DNA of 37,834 nucleotides from Alphaproteobacteria bacterium (lineage in GTDB: Bacteria; Pseudomonadota; Alphaproteobacteria; DSM-16000; Inquilinaceae), in assembly GCA_028281925.1 (NCBI GenBank), contig JANQIX010000105.1, forward strand, positions 1 to 37,834, read 5' to 3'. The position numbers were made by a program, and so were the translations under genes. Positions within the stretch are counted from its first letter, which is position 1. The number at the start of each line of letters is the position of its first letter. Positions 14,018 through 26,845 of the stretch are shown here, piece after piece. The notes below the pieces were generated by a model. The model searched no databases, was not told where the DNA came from, and worked only from the letters and a program-made list of their open reading frames with translations.

Positions 14018-14324
14018 CCTGCTCGCGCGCCACGAACATCAGCTGATCCATCTTGCGGCGCAGCCGATGGTCGGAGAGGTCGACGCCGCTCCGGTACAGA
14101 TCGTCATGGACCTTGTCGTGGACATCGTCGTCGCCGGGGCTCTCGAAATCCGAAGCGACCACCTCGCGCGCATAAGCCTCTGCTTCCGGTGCCGGAAGGC
14201 CAAGGAGTTTCGCAGCCCATTGGCCAAGCAGCTTGTTGCGACGGTTCTGGATCCGGAACTGCAGATCCTGCCCGTGCTTGAATTGCGCCTCAAATCCCTT
14301 TTCGCGCTCCTCGAAGGTGGTCAT
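13998..14324 (-). CDS. F1-ATPase inhibitor subunit zeta (DUF1476)
   Basis: 108-residue protein of the alphaproteobacterial zeta family, which binds F1-ATPase and blocks wasteful ATP hydrolysis. The N-terminal inhibitory segment TTFEEREKGFEAQFKH and the following RIQNRRNKLLGQWAAKLLGL are strongly conserved features, and the rest (four-helix region with DDDVHDKVHDDL) fits. The start at 14324 has GGAGGAG about 9 bases upstream. It is convergent with the DUF1499 gene, with a 20-base overlap of coding 3' ends, and divergent from purC. This family is a good taxonomic marker for alphaproteobacteria. Confidence 0.93.
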   Translation of the reverse strand: MTTFEEREKGFEAQFKHGQDLQFRIQNRRNKLLGQWAAKLLGLPAPEAEAYAREVVASDFESPGDDDVHDKVHDDLYRSGVDLSDHRLRRKMDQLMFVAREQVMTETR

Positions 14325-14510
14325 TCGGCCGAACTCCTCCCGCGGTGTCGAGACCGCGCCACGGGCCGGCGTTCCGCGTCTGGATGCCGCCCGGCTGCCT
14401 TTCTTGTGCGACCATAATACCCCGTTCCCACCGCGTCTGGGTTGTTTTCCGCACATCGCCGGTTCCGTCGCGGTCAGTCCTGGGCACCGATCAGGACAGG
14501 TTTGGCGCAA

Positions 14511-14539
14511 TTGAGATGTCGAATGCTGGCTGCTATATG
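14511..14539 (+). promoter_or_regulatory. Likely purC promoter
   Basis: TTGAGA (14511-14516), exactly 17 bases, then TATATG (14534-14539), placed 60 bases before the purC ATG in the 274-base non-coding region shared with the divergent zeta gene. The match is 5/6 at -35 and 4/6 at -10. No PurR-type operator was recognised. Confidence 0.55.
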
Positions 14540-14598
14540 TCTGATTCTGGGTCCGCGCACCGCAGCTTGGCGGGCGGGCCCGCTGGGAGCACCGTGCA

Positions 14599-15375
14599 AT
14601 GACCCGTCGCAGGCGGATCTACGAAGGCAAGGCGAAGGTTCTTTTCGAGGGGCCCGAGCCGGGGACCCTGATCCAGTATTTCAAGGACGATGCCTCAGCC
14701 TTCAACAATCAGAAGAAGGGCACGATCTCCGGCAAGGGTGTACTCAATAACCGGATTTCCGAATACCTCATGTCCAAGCTCATGGAGATCGGGGTGCCGA
14801 CCCACTTCATGAAGCGCTTGAACATGCGTGAGCAGCTGGTCCACGAGGTCGAGATCATCCCGATCGAGGTGGTCGTTCGCAACATCGCCGCCGGCTCGTT
14901 CTCCGAGCGGTTCGGGGTGCCGGAGGGCACGCCGCTGCCCCGGTCGATCGTGGAGTACTATTACAAGTCCGAGGAACTGGGCGACCCGATGATCTCCGAG
15001 GAGCATATCACCGCCTTCGGGTGGGCGACGCCGCAGGATCTCGACGACATGATGGCGCTCAGCCTGCGGGTGAACGACTATCTCTCCGGCCTGTTCCTGG
15101 GCATCGGGCTGAAGCTGATCGACTTCAGGTTGGAGTTCGGGCGCCTTTACAATGAGCATGGCGAGATGCGGATCATCCTCGCCGACGAGATCAGCCCGGA
15201 CAATTGCCGCCTTTGGGACGTCAAGACCAACGAACGGCTGGACAAGGACCGCTTCCGCCGCGACCTGGGCGACGTGGCCCAGGCCTATCACGAGGTCGCG
15301 CGCCGCCTCGGCATCCTGCCCGAGGCCCAGCAGGCGGAGATCGTGGACACCACCCGCGCCGCATCGACTTCCTGA
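14599..15375 (+). CDS. purC: Phosphoribosylaminoimidazole-succinocarboxamide synthase (SAICAR synthetase)
   Basis: ATP-dependent ligation of aspartate to CAIR, the step before PurB. 258 residues, standard for the bacterial monofunctional enzyme. Conserved blocks: YEGKAKVLFE at residues 8-17, SAFNNQKKGTISGKGVLNN (ATP-site loop), VEIIPIEVVVRNIAAGSF (the SAICAR synthetase signature 1 region) and LIDFRLEFGR with ILADEISPDNCRLWD (signature 2). A GGGAG site lies 9 bases before the ATG. It is followed by purS after 42 bases, probably on one transcript. Confidence 0.96.
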   Translation: MTRRRRIYEGKAKVLFEGPEPGTLIQYFKDDASAFNNQKKGTISGKGVLNNRISEYLMSKLMEIGVPTHFMKRLNMREQLVHEVEIIPIEVVVRNIAAGSFSERFGVPEGTPLPRSIVEYYYKSEELGDPMISEEHITAFGWATPQDLDDMMALSLRVNDYLSGLFLGIGLKLIDFRLEFGRLYNEHGEMRIILADEISPDNCRLWDVKTNERLDKDRFRRDLGDVAQAYHEVARRLGILPEAQQAEIVDTTRAASTS

Positions 15376-15417
15376 CGGCGGCGCACCAGAGTTCATTCAG
15401 AGCAAACGGGGGGCTTC

Positions 15418-15660
15418 GTGAAGGCGCGCGTTCACGTACGACTGAAAACCGGTGTGCACGATCCTCAGGGCAAGGCCATCCGCAACGCCCTGGTCGGCCT
15501 CGGCTTTTCAGACCTCGGCGAGGTCCGCCAGGGCAAGCTGATCGAGCTGGAACTGGGCGAGGACGACCCCGAAGCCGCCCGCGACACCGTCGACGCCATG
15601 TGCCGCCGCCTGCTAGCGAATACGGTGATCGAGACCTACGACATCGAGTTGGAGCAATAG
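15418..15660 (+). CDS. purS: Phosphoribosylformylglycinamidine synthase subunit PurS
   Basis: 80-residue small subunit that joins PurQ and PurL into the FGAM synthase complex and helps pass ammonia between them. The sequence pattern KARVHVRLKTGVHDPQGKAI ... GKLIELEL ... LANTVIETYDIEL is typical. The start is GTG at 15418 with a GGGGG stretch upstream. In most alphaproteobacteria purQ follows directly; here the next gene is the end of a convergent glycerol transport operon 22 bases away, and purQ is 13 kb downstream. Confidence 0.95.
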   Translation: MKARVHVRLKTGVHDPQGKAIRNALVGLGFSDLGEVRQGKLIELELGEDDPEAARDTVDAMCRRLLANTVIETYDIELEQ

Positions 15661-15682
15661 GCGTCGGCCTGATCGCCGGCAC

Positions 15683-15961
15683 CTACACCTTCATGAACAC
15701 GAACGTCCCCCAGAGCACCGCCAGGACCACGCCGCCGTAGATCGGTGTGCTGAAGATCCCCAGCCACGCCAAGAGGATGAAGGCGGAGCCCAGCAGGCTC
15801 AGGAACAGGCGGTCGCCGCGCGTCGTGTCAATGCCCAGCACGCCGCGGCGCGGGGCGCCGCCGGGGTGGCGCCACTCAAGGAACCCCATCGTGGCGATGG
15901 CGCAGAAGACGAAGATGAAGAACCCTGCAGTGGGCCAGGTCCATGCCATCCAGCCGGCCAT
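15683..15961 (-). CDS. glpU: DUF2160 membrane protein of the glycerol transport operon
   Basis: 92-residue integral membrane protein, last gene of the leftward operon. Two hydrophobic segments are visible, at about residues 9-29 and 52-90 (the latter long enough for two passes), with a polar segment (EWRHPGGAPRRGVLGIDTTRGDR) between. DUF2160 proteins accompany glycerol ABC transporters; the rhizobial member is called GlpU and its role is not established. It starts 18 bases after the permease stop. The symbol is assigned from position and family. Confidence 0.8.
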   Translation of the reverse strand: MAGWMAWTWPTAGFFIFVFCAIATMGFLEWRHPGGAPRRGVLGIDTTRGDRLFLSLLGSAFILLAWLGIFSTPIYGGVVLAVLWGTFVFMKV

Positions 15962-15979
15962 GGCGGTCTTCCCTCCTGA

Positions 15980-16780
<801 letters not shown>

Positions 16781-16792
16781 CGGACCATATCC

Positions 16793-17659
<867 letters not shown>

Positions 17660-17662
17660 GGG

Positions 17663-18739
<1,077 letters not shown>

Positions 18740-18766
18740 CTGTCTATGCCCCCTTTTCCGTCGTGC

Positions 18767-19831
18767 TCATGCCACCAGCGCGCCGTCGCTACCGAAGTAG
18801 AGACACTTGCCGGCATCCATGTAGAATTCGTGCGTCTCGCCCACGCGGAACTGATAGACGCCATGGCTCTGCGAGACCCAGGCCCGGTCGCCGAGGGCGA
18901 AATGGGCGACGCTTTCCGATCCCGACAGCTCGGTGATCAACACCTTGCCGCTCAGGCGCACGAGCCCGTCCGTCGCGGCCTTGGGCCTGACGAAATGCGG
19001 CCGCACGCCGATTGTGTAGTCGCCGTCCGCGGCCGTCGCGATCGCACCGGAGGCCGACCAGCTGACGCCGCCGTTCAGAGTGATGCGGTCGCCCGCCTTG
19101 GTTACCTGCGCGGTGTTGATCGGCGGGTCTGAGAAGACCTCGGCTGCCGTCAGGTCCGACGGGGTCCGGTAGATCTCCGCCGTCGGGCCGAACTGGACGA
19201 CGCGGCCTTCGCGCATCGTCGCCGTCATGCCACCGAGCAGCAGCGCCTCCGTCGGCTCGGACGTCGCATAGATGACCGTCGCCCCGCGGCCTGCGAAAAG
19301 GCGGGGCAGTTCGTCCCGCAGCTCTTCGCGCAGCTTGTAGTCGAGATTGGCGAGCGGCTCGTCCAGCAGCACCAGATCGGACTCTTTGACGATCGCACGT
19401 GCCAGCGCCGTGCGCTGCTGCTGGCCGCCCGAAAGTTCGCTGGGCCTGCGCTTCAACATCGGACCGAGCTTCAGGAGATCCGCCGCCTCCCGGACCCGCC
19501 GGTCGCATTCAGCCCGGCTCAAGCCCGAAACACGCAGCGGCGAGGCGATATTCTCGAACACGGACATGGTCGGGTAGTTGACGAAGAACTGGTGGACCAG
19601 GGAGATATTGCGGCGCTGCGTGTTCACGCGCGTCACGTCGCGGCCCTTGATCCACACCTGCCCCGATGTAGGCTTTTCAAGACCGGCCAGCAGCTTGATC
19701 AGGGTCGTCTTGCCGGCGCCGGTAGCGCCCAGCAGCACATTGAACCCCTTGTCAGCAAAAGCGAGGCTGGTTTGGTAGATGTGGGTTTCCGCGCCAACGC
19801 GCTTGACCACATTTTTCAGTTCGACGCTCAT
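18767..19831 (-). CDS. glpS: Glycerol ABC transporter ATPase GlpS, H-loop histidine replaced
   Basis: 354-residue ATP-binding subunit. The start at 19831 (MSVELKN) is the usual N-terminus; an upstream extension to 19885 lacks family likeness. Walker A GATGAGKTT is at residues 35-43, Q-loop at Gln81, a canonical signature LSGGQQQR at 133-140, and Walker B Asp157-Glu158. The H-loop position, aligned through YVTHDQTEA of the partner, reads YATSEPTEA, so the histidine that senses the gamma phosphate is Ser191. The C-terminal part carries a TOBE-like fold. It lies between the binding-protein gene and glpT, 27 bases before the latter. Confidence 0.9.
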   Translation of the reverse strand: MSVELKNVVKRVGAETHIYQTSLAFADKGFNVLLGATGAGKTTLIKLLAGLEKPTSGQVWIKGRDVTRVNTQRRNISLVHQFFVNYPTMSVFENIASPLRVSGLSRAECDRRVREAADLLKLGPMLKRRPSELSGGQQQRTALARAIVKESDLVLLDEPLANLDYKLREELRDELPRLFAGRGATVIYATSEPTEALLLGGMTATMREGRVVQFGPTAEIYRTPSDLTAAEVFSDPPINTAQVTKAGDRITLNGGVSWSASGAIATAADGDYTIGVRPHFVRPKAATDGLVRLSGKVLITELSGSESVAHFALGDRAWVSQSHGVYQFRVGETHEFYMDAGKCLYFGSDGALVA

Positions 19832-19922
19832 CTCGATTGCCAGGTTGCGGGCGTGCGGAATCGAGCCGCCGGCCCAGTTGGCCAAGACAGAGGAAACGGG
19901 TAGTCAATTGTACCAGGAAGGT

Positions 19923-19951
19923 GCCGGGGGGCGGCACCTGTGCCCCCCGGC
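19923..19951 (-). promoter_or_regulatory. Strong stem-loop after the binding-protein gene
   Basis: On the minus strand, 9 bp of GCCGGGGGG with CCCCCCGGC around an 11-base loop, starting 18 bases after the glpV stop and about 90 bases before glpS. No T run follows. Such hairpins after binding-protein genes commonly protect the upstream mRNA and reduce read-through, which would give more binding protein than membrane complex (inference). Confidence 0.65.
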
Positions 19952-19969
19952 GCAAGTTAGCCGCTGGCG

Positions 19970-21706
19970 TTAGCCTTCCTGCCAGCGCTGTACCAGTTCG
20001 TCGTAAGGAATGGTGATACCCGGAGGATCTTCGTCCACCATCGGCTTCGGCGAACCGGGCTGTGACAGCCAGAACTCTGGGTCCTGCTCTTCGTTCAGGC
20101 GCGGGCCGCAGCCGCCGTAGACTTCGGCCGCTTCGTCGGCCTGCTGCATGCGGGCCATCACCTGGTCCATCTCACCGGCCAACCGGTCCATGGCTTCCTG
20201 TGCGGTGAAGGCACCGGAGTTCACGTCACCGATGTTCTGCCACCAAAGCTGCGCCAGCTTCGGATAGTCCGGCACATTCACGCCCGTGGGGGTCCACATC
20301 ACACGGTCCGGCGAACGGTAGAATTCCACCAAGCCGCCCAGGAACGGCGCACGCTCGGTGAAGGACTCGTGCCGGATGTCGCTGTCGCGGATCGGGGTCA
20401 GGCCGACATGCGTCTTGCGCAGTGACACGGTGCGGGAGACCGTGAACTGGGCGTAGAGCCATGCTGCCCGGCGACGATCCAGCGGGGTCGATTCAAACAG
20501 CGTCCACGAGCCGGCATCCTGATAGCCGAGCTTCATGCCGTCTTCCCAGTACGGACCCTGCGGCGACGGTGCCATCCGCCACAGCGGGTTGCCGTCTTCG
20601 TCGACCGTATTGTTGCCCTCTTCCTGCGAGGCCACCATGTCGGCGGTGAAGGCGGTGTACCAGAAGATCTGCTGAGCCACGTTGCCCTGGCTGAGGGCCG
20701 GCAGAGACTGGTAGAAATCATAGCTGGCGGCACCAGGCGGTGCGTAGGCGCGCAGCCATTCATCCCACTTGCGGATCGCATAGACGGCGGCCGGACCGTT
20801 GGTCGCGCCACCGCGAGAGACGGACGCACCCACCGGGTTGCACGTCCCTTCTTCCATGCGGATGCCCCATTCGTCGACCGGGATACCGTTCGGAAGGCCC
20901 TGGCTGCCAGCACCAGCCATGGACAGCCAAGCATCGGTCATGCGCCAGCCGAGGTCGGGAGCGCGCTTGCCATAGTCCATGTGCCCATAGACGCGCACAC
21001 CGTCGATTTCCTGGACATGGTTGGTGAAGAAATCGGCGATGTCTTCGTAAGCCGACCAGTTCACAGGAACGCCAAGGTCGTACCCATAGATCTCGAGGAA
21101 CTGCTCTTGCAGGTCTTCACGCTGGAACCAGTCGTAGCGGAACCAGTAGAGGTTCGCGAACTGCTGGTCCGGGATCTGGTAGATGTCACCGTCCGGCCCG
21201 GTGGTGAATGAGATCCCCATGAAGTCATCGAGATCAAGGGTCGGCAGCGTGTAGTCGGCGCCCTCTCCCGCCATCCAGTCGGTCAGGTTGACCGCCAGCT
21301 GCAGGCGCGAGTGCGTGCCGATCAGGTCGCTGTCGTTGACATAGGCATCATAGAGGTTGCGGCCCGTCTGCATCTGGGTCTGGACCGCCTGCACCACCTC
21401 GCCCTCGCCGAGCAGCTGATGGTTCACGCGGATGCCCGTGATCTCGAAGAAGGCCTCGGTCAGAACTTCGGACTCATACGTGTGCGTCGGGATCGTTTCC
21501 GACAGCACGTTGATCTCCATCCCCTGGAATTCTTCCGCGGCCTGGATGAACCACTCCATTTCCGCGAGCTGCTCTTCCCGGGTCAAGGTCGAGGGCTGGA
21601 ATTCCTCGTCGATCCAGCGCTCTGCCGCCGCGATGTCGGCGGAGGCCTGACCTGCCCAGGCTGACAGCGTTACCGTTGCTACGGCAGCCATCAATTTGTG
21701 GCGCAT
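19970..21706 (-). CDS. glpV: Glycerol ABC transporter substrate-binding protein GlpV
   Basis: 578-residue periplasmic binding protein, larger than typical maltose-type proteins but usual for the rhizobial GlpV group. The start at 21706 has GGGAGG 8 bases upstream. The Sec signal MRHKLMAAVATVTLSAWAG ends at ASA-D near residue 22. The body has the extracellular solute-binding pattern (EVLTEAFFEITGIRVNHQLLGEGEVVQAVQTQM; YDAYVNDSDLIG; PDGDIYQIPDQQFANLYWFRYDWF). It is the first gene of the leftward operon (glpV-S-T-P-Q-U), so it differs in order from the rhizobial operon, where V is last. Its promoter region is shared with glpR. Confidence 0.9.
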   Translation of the reverse strand: MRHKLMAAVATVTLSAWAGQASADIAAAERWIDEEFQPSTLTREEQLAEMEWFIQAAEEFQGMEINVLSETIPTHTYESEVLTEAFFEITGIRVNHQLLGEGEVVQAVQTQMQTGRNLYDAYVNDSDLIGTHSRLQLAVNLTDWMAGEGADYTLPTLDLDDFMGISFTTGPDGDIYQIPDQQFANLYWFRYDWFQREDLQEQFLEIYGYDLGVPVNWSAYEDIADFFTNHVQEIDGVRVYGHMDYGKRAPDLGWRMTDAWLSMAGAGSQGLPNGIPVDEWGIRMEEGTCNPVGASVSRGGATNGPAAVYAIRKWDEWLRAYAPPGAASYDFYQSLPALSQGNVAQQIFWYTAFTADMVASQEEGNNTVDEDGNPLWRMAPSPQGPYWEDGMKLGYQDAGSWTLFESTPLDRRRAAWLYAQFTVSRTVSLRKTHVGLTPIRDSDIRHESFTERAPFLGGLVEFYRSPDRVMWTPTGVNVPDYPKLAQLWWQNIGDVNSGAFTAQEAMDRLAGEMDQVMARMQQADEAAEVYGGCGPRLNEEQDPEFWLSQPGSPKPMVDEDPPGITIPYDELVQRWQEG

Positions 21707-21750
21707 TAGTTTTACCTCCCTTGGGGTTTTGTGATCGGTATGCCGGGATG

Positions 21751-21770
21751 TCATGTTCGAACGAAAATGA
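21751..21770. promoter_or_regulatory. Candidate GlpR operator
   Basis: Imperfect 20-bp inverted repeat TCATGTTCGAACGAAAATGA (16 of 20 positions symmetric; core TTCG-nn-CGAA). The half sites resemble the ATGTTCG/CGAACAT halves of the E. coli GlpR operator, although the spacing is two bases shorter. It covers the place expected for the -10 region of the leftward glpV promoter, so binding would block the transport operon. Confidence 0.5.
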
Positions 21771-21771
21771 T

Positions 21772-21799
21772 TTGACCGTCAAGTGAAAATTCATACACT
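21772..21799. promoter_or_regulatory. Overlapping divergent -35 elements of glpV and glpR
   Basis: The near-palindrome TTGACCGTCAA (21772-21782) gives TTGACC on the plus strand and TTGACG on the minus strand, overlapping in one base. Rightward, a 16-base spacer leads to TACACT (21794-21799), 46 bases before the glpR ATG allowing for the start site. Leftward, the -10 would lie within the candidate operator (21751-21770) and is a poor match. Expected 5' leaders of about 40-46 bases fit both genes. Confidence 0.4.
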
Positions 21800-21851
21800 G
21801 GTAACGAACTGACCAGAATCAATCGCCGAAAACGGCTGCACGCTCTGCCCC

Positions 21852-22655
21852 ATGATCCTGACCGATCGACAGAACGACATTCTGACCAGGGCGGCGACAC
21901 AAGGCCATGTCCTGGTCGACGATCTTGCACAGCAATACGCGGTCACACCACAGACGATCCGGCGGGATCTGAACGAATTGTGCGACCGGGGCCTGCTGAC
22001 GCGCACCCACGGTGGTGCGCGCCCGATGAACAGCATCTCAAACGTTCGGTATGAAGAGCGGCGCAATCTCGCGGCGTTGGAGAAGCGCCGGATTGCGGAA
22101 GCTGCGGCCCGTCATATCCCCGACCACAGCTCACTGTTTCTGAACATAGGCACGACAACCGAAAACGTGGCGCGGGCGATCTATGACCGGCGAAACCTGG
22201 TTGTGATCACCAACAATCTGAACGTCGTCAACATCCTGAGCGGTTCGCCGGCGAAAGAGCTGATCATCGCCGGCGGCATCGTGCGGCAATCGGACGGGGG
22301 CATCGTCGGCGAAGCGGCGACGGAGTTCATCCGCAACTTCAAGGTCGATATCGCTGTGATCGGCGCATCTGCGCTGGATGAAGACGGCTCCGTGCTCGAT
22401 TTCGACTACCGCGAAGTGTCCGTCGCCCGCGCCATCATCGACTGTGCGCGCCAGACCCTGCTGGTAGCCGATCATCTCAAGTTCGAGCGGCGCGCCATGG
22501 TGCGGATCTGCGACATCAGCCGGATCGACGTGCTGGTCACGGACGCGCAACCGCCGCAACGCCTTCGCCAGGTCTGCGAAGCGCACGGCGTCCATGTCGA
22601 AGTCGTCGGCGATAGCGTCGAGCCCTCGCGGACGGATCGCGTCGCGACGGCCTGA
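21852..22655 (+). CDS. glpR: DeoR-family repressor of glycerol genes
   Basis: 267-residue cytoplasmic regulator. The N-terminal winged helix-turn-helix of the DeoR family spans about residues 4-57 (LTDRQNDILTRA ... DDLAQQYAVTPQTIRRDLNELCDRGLLTRTHGGA). The C-terminal sugar-phosphate sensor domain follows, with the ligand-site pattern NIGTTTENVARAI (about 98-110) and GGIVRQSDGGIVG (about 141-153). In this family the inducer is usually a phosphorylated metabolite, here probably glycerol 3-phosphate. It is divergent from glpV and lies directly upstream of glpK and glpD, so it likely controls both directions through the site at 21751-21770. Confidence 0.9.
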   Translation: MILTDRQNDILTRAATQGHVLVDDLAQQYAVTPQTIRRDLNELCDRGLLTRTHGGARPMNSISNVRYEERRNLAALEKRRIAEAAARHIPDHSSLFLNIGTTTENVARAIYDRRNLVVITNNLNVVNILSGSPAKELIIAGGIVRQSDGGIVGEAATEFIRNFKVDIAVIGASALDEDGSVLDFDYREVSVARAIIDCARQTLLVADHLKFERRAMVRICDISRIDVLVTDAQPPQRLRQVCEAHGVHVEVVGDSVEPSRTDRVATA

Positions 22656-22735
22656 CGGGCTTACCAAGCAGCGGCCAGCCGGGACGATATCGCCGCGCGC
22701 CCGGTTCCATTCAGGCCGTACGGGAGGATCCATCG

Positions 22736-24225
<1,490 letters not shown>

Positions 24226-24229
<4 letters not shown>

Positions 24230-25809
24230 CGGACGACAATGGGGTGATGGACCGCGATTACCAGCTGGGCCGTCTGCGGGCCGACCATGAGCGTTGGGAC
24301 GTCATCGTGATCGGCGGTGGGGCCACGGGCCTCGGCGCCGCGGTTGAGGCGGCCTCGCGCGGGCATCGCACACTGCTGCTGGAGCAGTACGATTTCGCCA
24401 AGGGTACCTCCAGCCGCAGCACCAAGCTGATCCATGGCGGCGTGCGCTACCTGCAGCAGGGCAACGTTTCGCTGGTGCTGGAGGCCCTGCGCGAGCGCGG
24501 CCGGCTGATCCGCAATGCGCCGCACGTCGCTAACGATCAGGCCTTCATCGTGCCGCTCTATGACTGGTGGCAGGGGCCGTTCTACGGCGCCGGCATGAAG
24601 CTGTACGACCTGCTGGCAGGGCGGCTGGGCCTCGGGCCGTCGCAGTGGCTGTCCCGCGAGAGCACGTTGGCGCATATCCCGAATGTGGAGCCGAAGGGCC
24701 TGCGGGGCGGCGTGATCTACCACGACGGCCAGTTCGACGACACGCGCCTGGCGGTCAACCTGGCGCAGACGGCAGCCGATCATGGGGGCGTCGTGCTGAA
24801 CTACATGGCCGTTACGGGGCTGCGCAAACGCGAGGGTATCGTGCGCGGTGTGGTGGCGCGCGACACCGAGACGGGCGAGGAAATGGAGTTCGAAGGCCGC
24901 GTGGTGATCAACGCCACCGGCGTCTATTCCGACGGCATCCGCCAGATGGACGAACCCGGATCCGAGCCGCTGATGGCGCCGAGCCAGGGCGTGCATCTGG
25001 TCTTGGACAAATCGTTCCTGCGCGGTGACAGCGCCATTCTGGTGCCCAAGACCGCCGATGGGCGGGTTCTGTTCGCCGTGCCCTGGCACGGCAGGGTCGT
25101 GCTGGGCACCACGGATACCGAGATCTCCGACACGCCGATCGAGCCGTGCGCCCTGCCGGAGGAGGTCGACTTCCTGCTAGAGCACGCGGAGCTCTACCTG
25201 GCGAAGGGGCCGTCGCGCGAAGACGTTCTGAGCGTCTTCTGCGGCATCCGTCCGCTTGTCGGGTCTGGTGCCGACAAGAGCACGGCCGCGCTTTCCCGCG
25301 ACCATGTGCTGATGATCTCAGACAGCAAGCTGGTGACGATCACCGGCGGCAAATGGACGACATATCGCAAGATGGCGGAAGACACGGTTGACGCGGCGGC
25401 CCTGGTTGGGGGCCTGGAAGAGCGCCCGTCGGTGACCGCTGAACTGCCAATCCATGGCAGGCACGAAGGGCCCGTGCAGGCGGACGGGCTGCTGCCGCTC
25501 TACGGTGCCGACCTGCCCGGGGTCCGTTCTGTGATGGGCGAGCAGCCTGGCTGGGATCAGGTGCTGCACCCCAACCTGCCATACCATGTGGGCGAAGTGG
25601 CCTGGGCCGTGCGCAACGAGATGGCACGCACGGTGGAAGACGTGCTGTCCCGCCGGACTCGCTCGCTGCTGCTGGACGCGGCGGCGAGCGTGGAAGTTGC
25701 GCCCAAAGTGGCGGAAATCATTGCCACCGAACTCGGCCGTGACGAAGCTTGGCGGTCCGACCAGGTCGCGACATTCACCGAGCTGGCGAAGGGCTATCGG
25801 CTGGAGTGA
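24226..25809 (+). CDS. glpD: Aerobic glycerol-3-phosphate dehydrogenase
   Basis: FAD enzyme at the inner membrane that oxidises glycerol 3-phosphate to dihydroxyacetone phosphate and passes electrons to quinone. The GTG at 24226 overlaps the glpK stop (GTGA) and has GGGAG 8 bases upstream; an ATG seven codons later is an alternative. 527 residues. The FAD dinucleotide fold IGGGATGLGAAVEAASRG is at about 27-44, followed by the family block GTSSRSTKLIHGGVRYLQQG at about 58-77. TGGKWTTYRKMAEDTV (about 370-385) matches the C-terminal flavin-side motif. Together with GlpK and the transporter it completes glycerol catabolism. Confidence 0.96.
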
Positions 25810-25947
25810 TGCGTCCGCACGGCCCAGCGCGGTAGGACATCTGGCGCCGTCCGAAAATCTCCCGGATCGCAACGCGGGCGCGTATCGCTGACGTGGCCGT
25901 TGGGCTATCTTCTGTGCCAAAGCGTCGCAGCGACCGGGGAGGGTCTC

Positions 25948-26370
25948 ATGACCGCAGCACTGCGTATGGCCACCTACGCCGCCGCGGCCAGCATCCTTTG
26001 GCTGACGCCGGCTGCGGCGGAGGAGGAACTGGAGATCGAGTTCCGCTATTGGCCGGACCGGTCGGGCAACGTCGTCAACCAGTACCTCGACGTCGAAGAA
26101 GACGAGATGGAGATCAGCCAGGTCGACGGCGCCAGCGAGGTGGAGATCGGCAGCGAGACGTTCCGAGAGCTGCGGGCCGTTGTCGTGGCGTTCGTCAGCG
26201 GCGCGATACCGGAGGAAGGCGACGTCATAGCGCCACCCTTCGTTGAAGTGAAAATGGAGTACCAGAGCAACAGTATCGAGATCGAAGTCGCCAGGTTCTA
26301 CCCGGAGGGGCAGGTGCCGGAAGATCTGGTCGCACTCCAGCGGCAGTATTTTGGAACCGTCTTCGAGTGA
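25948..26370 (+). CDS. Small secreted protein, function unknown
   Basis: 140-residue exported protein. The start at 25948 has GGGAGG 4 bases upstream and gives a signal peptide with hydrophobic core (ATYAAAASILWLTPAAA) and cleavage near AAA-E at residue 25; a longer frame from 25900 would weaken it. The mature part is acidic, with alternating strand-like segments (EIEFRYWP, EVEIGSETFRELRAVVVAFV, VEVKMEYQSNSIEIEVARFYP), suggesting a small beta-rich fold. I recognise no family. The next gene, also encoding a secreted product, starts 13 bases after its stop, so the two may be co-transcribed. Confidence 0.65.
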   Translation: MTAALRMATYAAAASILWLTPAAAEEELEIEFRYWPDRSGNVVNQYLDVEEDEMEISQVDGASEVEIGSETFRELRAVVVAFVSGAIPEEGDVIAPPFVEVKMEYQSNSIEIEVARFYPEGQVPEDLVALQRQYFGTVFE

Positions 26371-26383
26371 GTGGCGGCCCTTT

Positions 26384-26845
26384 ATGAGACGACTTGCCAT
26401 CGCAGCGGCCGGAACTCTGGTTCCGACCTTCCTTGCCCTGACGCCGCTGAATTCAGCCCGCGCCGACGAACCCGGCAGCGCCGGGTCTCCAGACATCGAC
26501 GTCTTGCTCAGCGGCAATCAGACGGTGGCCGGTGAGACGATTGCCTATCCGGTGGATCAGCCAGCTGCCGTAACGGCCGCGATCGTCACCCTGCTGCCAG
26601 GTCAGGAAACCGGCTGGCATATCCATGGCGTGCCGGTATTCGGCTACATCCTGGAAGGCGAGCTGACCGTCGACTACGGCGCGCTGGGACCGCGTGTCTA
26701 CCGCCAGGGGGAAGGCTTTCTGGAAGCCATCTCGTTTCGCCACAATGGCCGCAACGACGGCGAAGTGCCCGTGCGCGTGCTGGCAGTCTTCATGGGTGGC
26801 GAGGCGAGCCGGAACACGATCGCTGAGGGACCCGAGCACCCATAG
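26384..26845 (+). CDS. Secreted cupin-domain protein
   Basis: 153-residue protein with a Sec signal (MRRLAIAAAGTLVPTFLAL, cleavage near ARA-D at about residue 27) and one cupin barrel. Cupin motif 1 is recognisable as ETGWHIHGVPVFGYILEGELTV (His pair and Glu as metal ligands) and motif 2 near GEGFLEAISFRHNGRNDGEVPVRVLAVFMG. Periplasmic cupins of this sort are common and rarely characterised. The ribosome site is weak. Downstream lies a 321-base stretch without genes. Confidence 0.78.
   Translation: MRRLAIAAAGTLVPTFLALTPLNSARADEPGSAGSPDIDVLLSGNQTVAGETIAYPVDQPAAVTAAIVTLLPGQETGWHIHGVPVFGYILEGELTVDYGALGPRVYRQGEGFLEAISFRHNGRNDGEVPVRVLAVFMGGEASRNTIAEGPEHP

Noticed and set aside
21825..21836. GCCG-AAAA-CGGC inverted repeat in the glpR leader as a second operator
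   Set aside because: Only 4-bp arms, does not match the TTCG/CGAA core and is expected by chance in GC-rich sequence.
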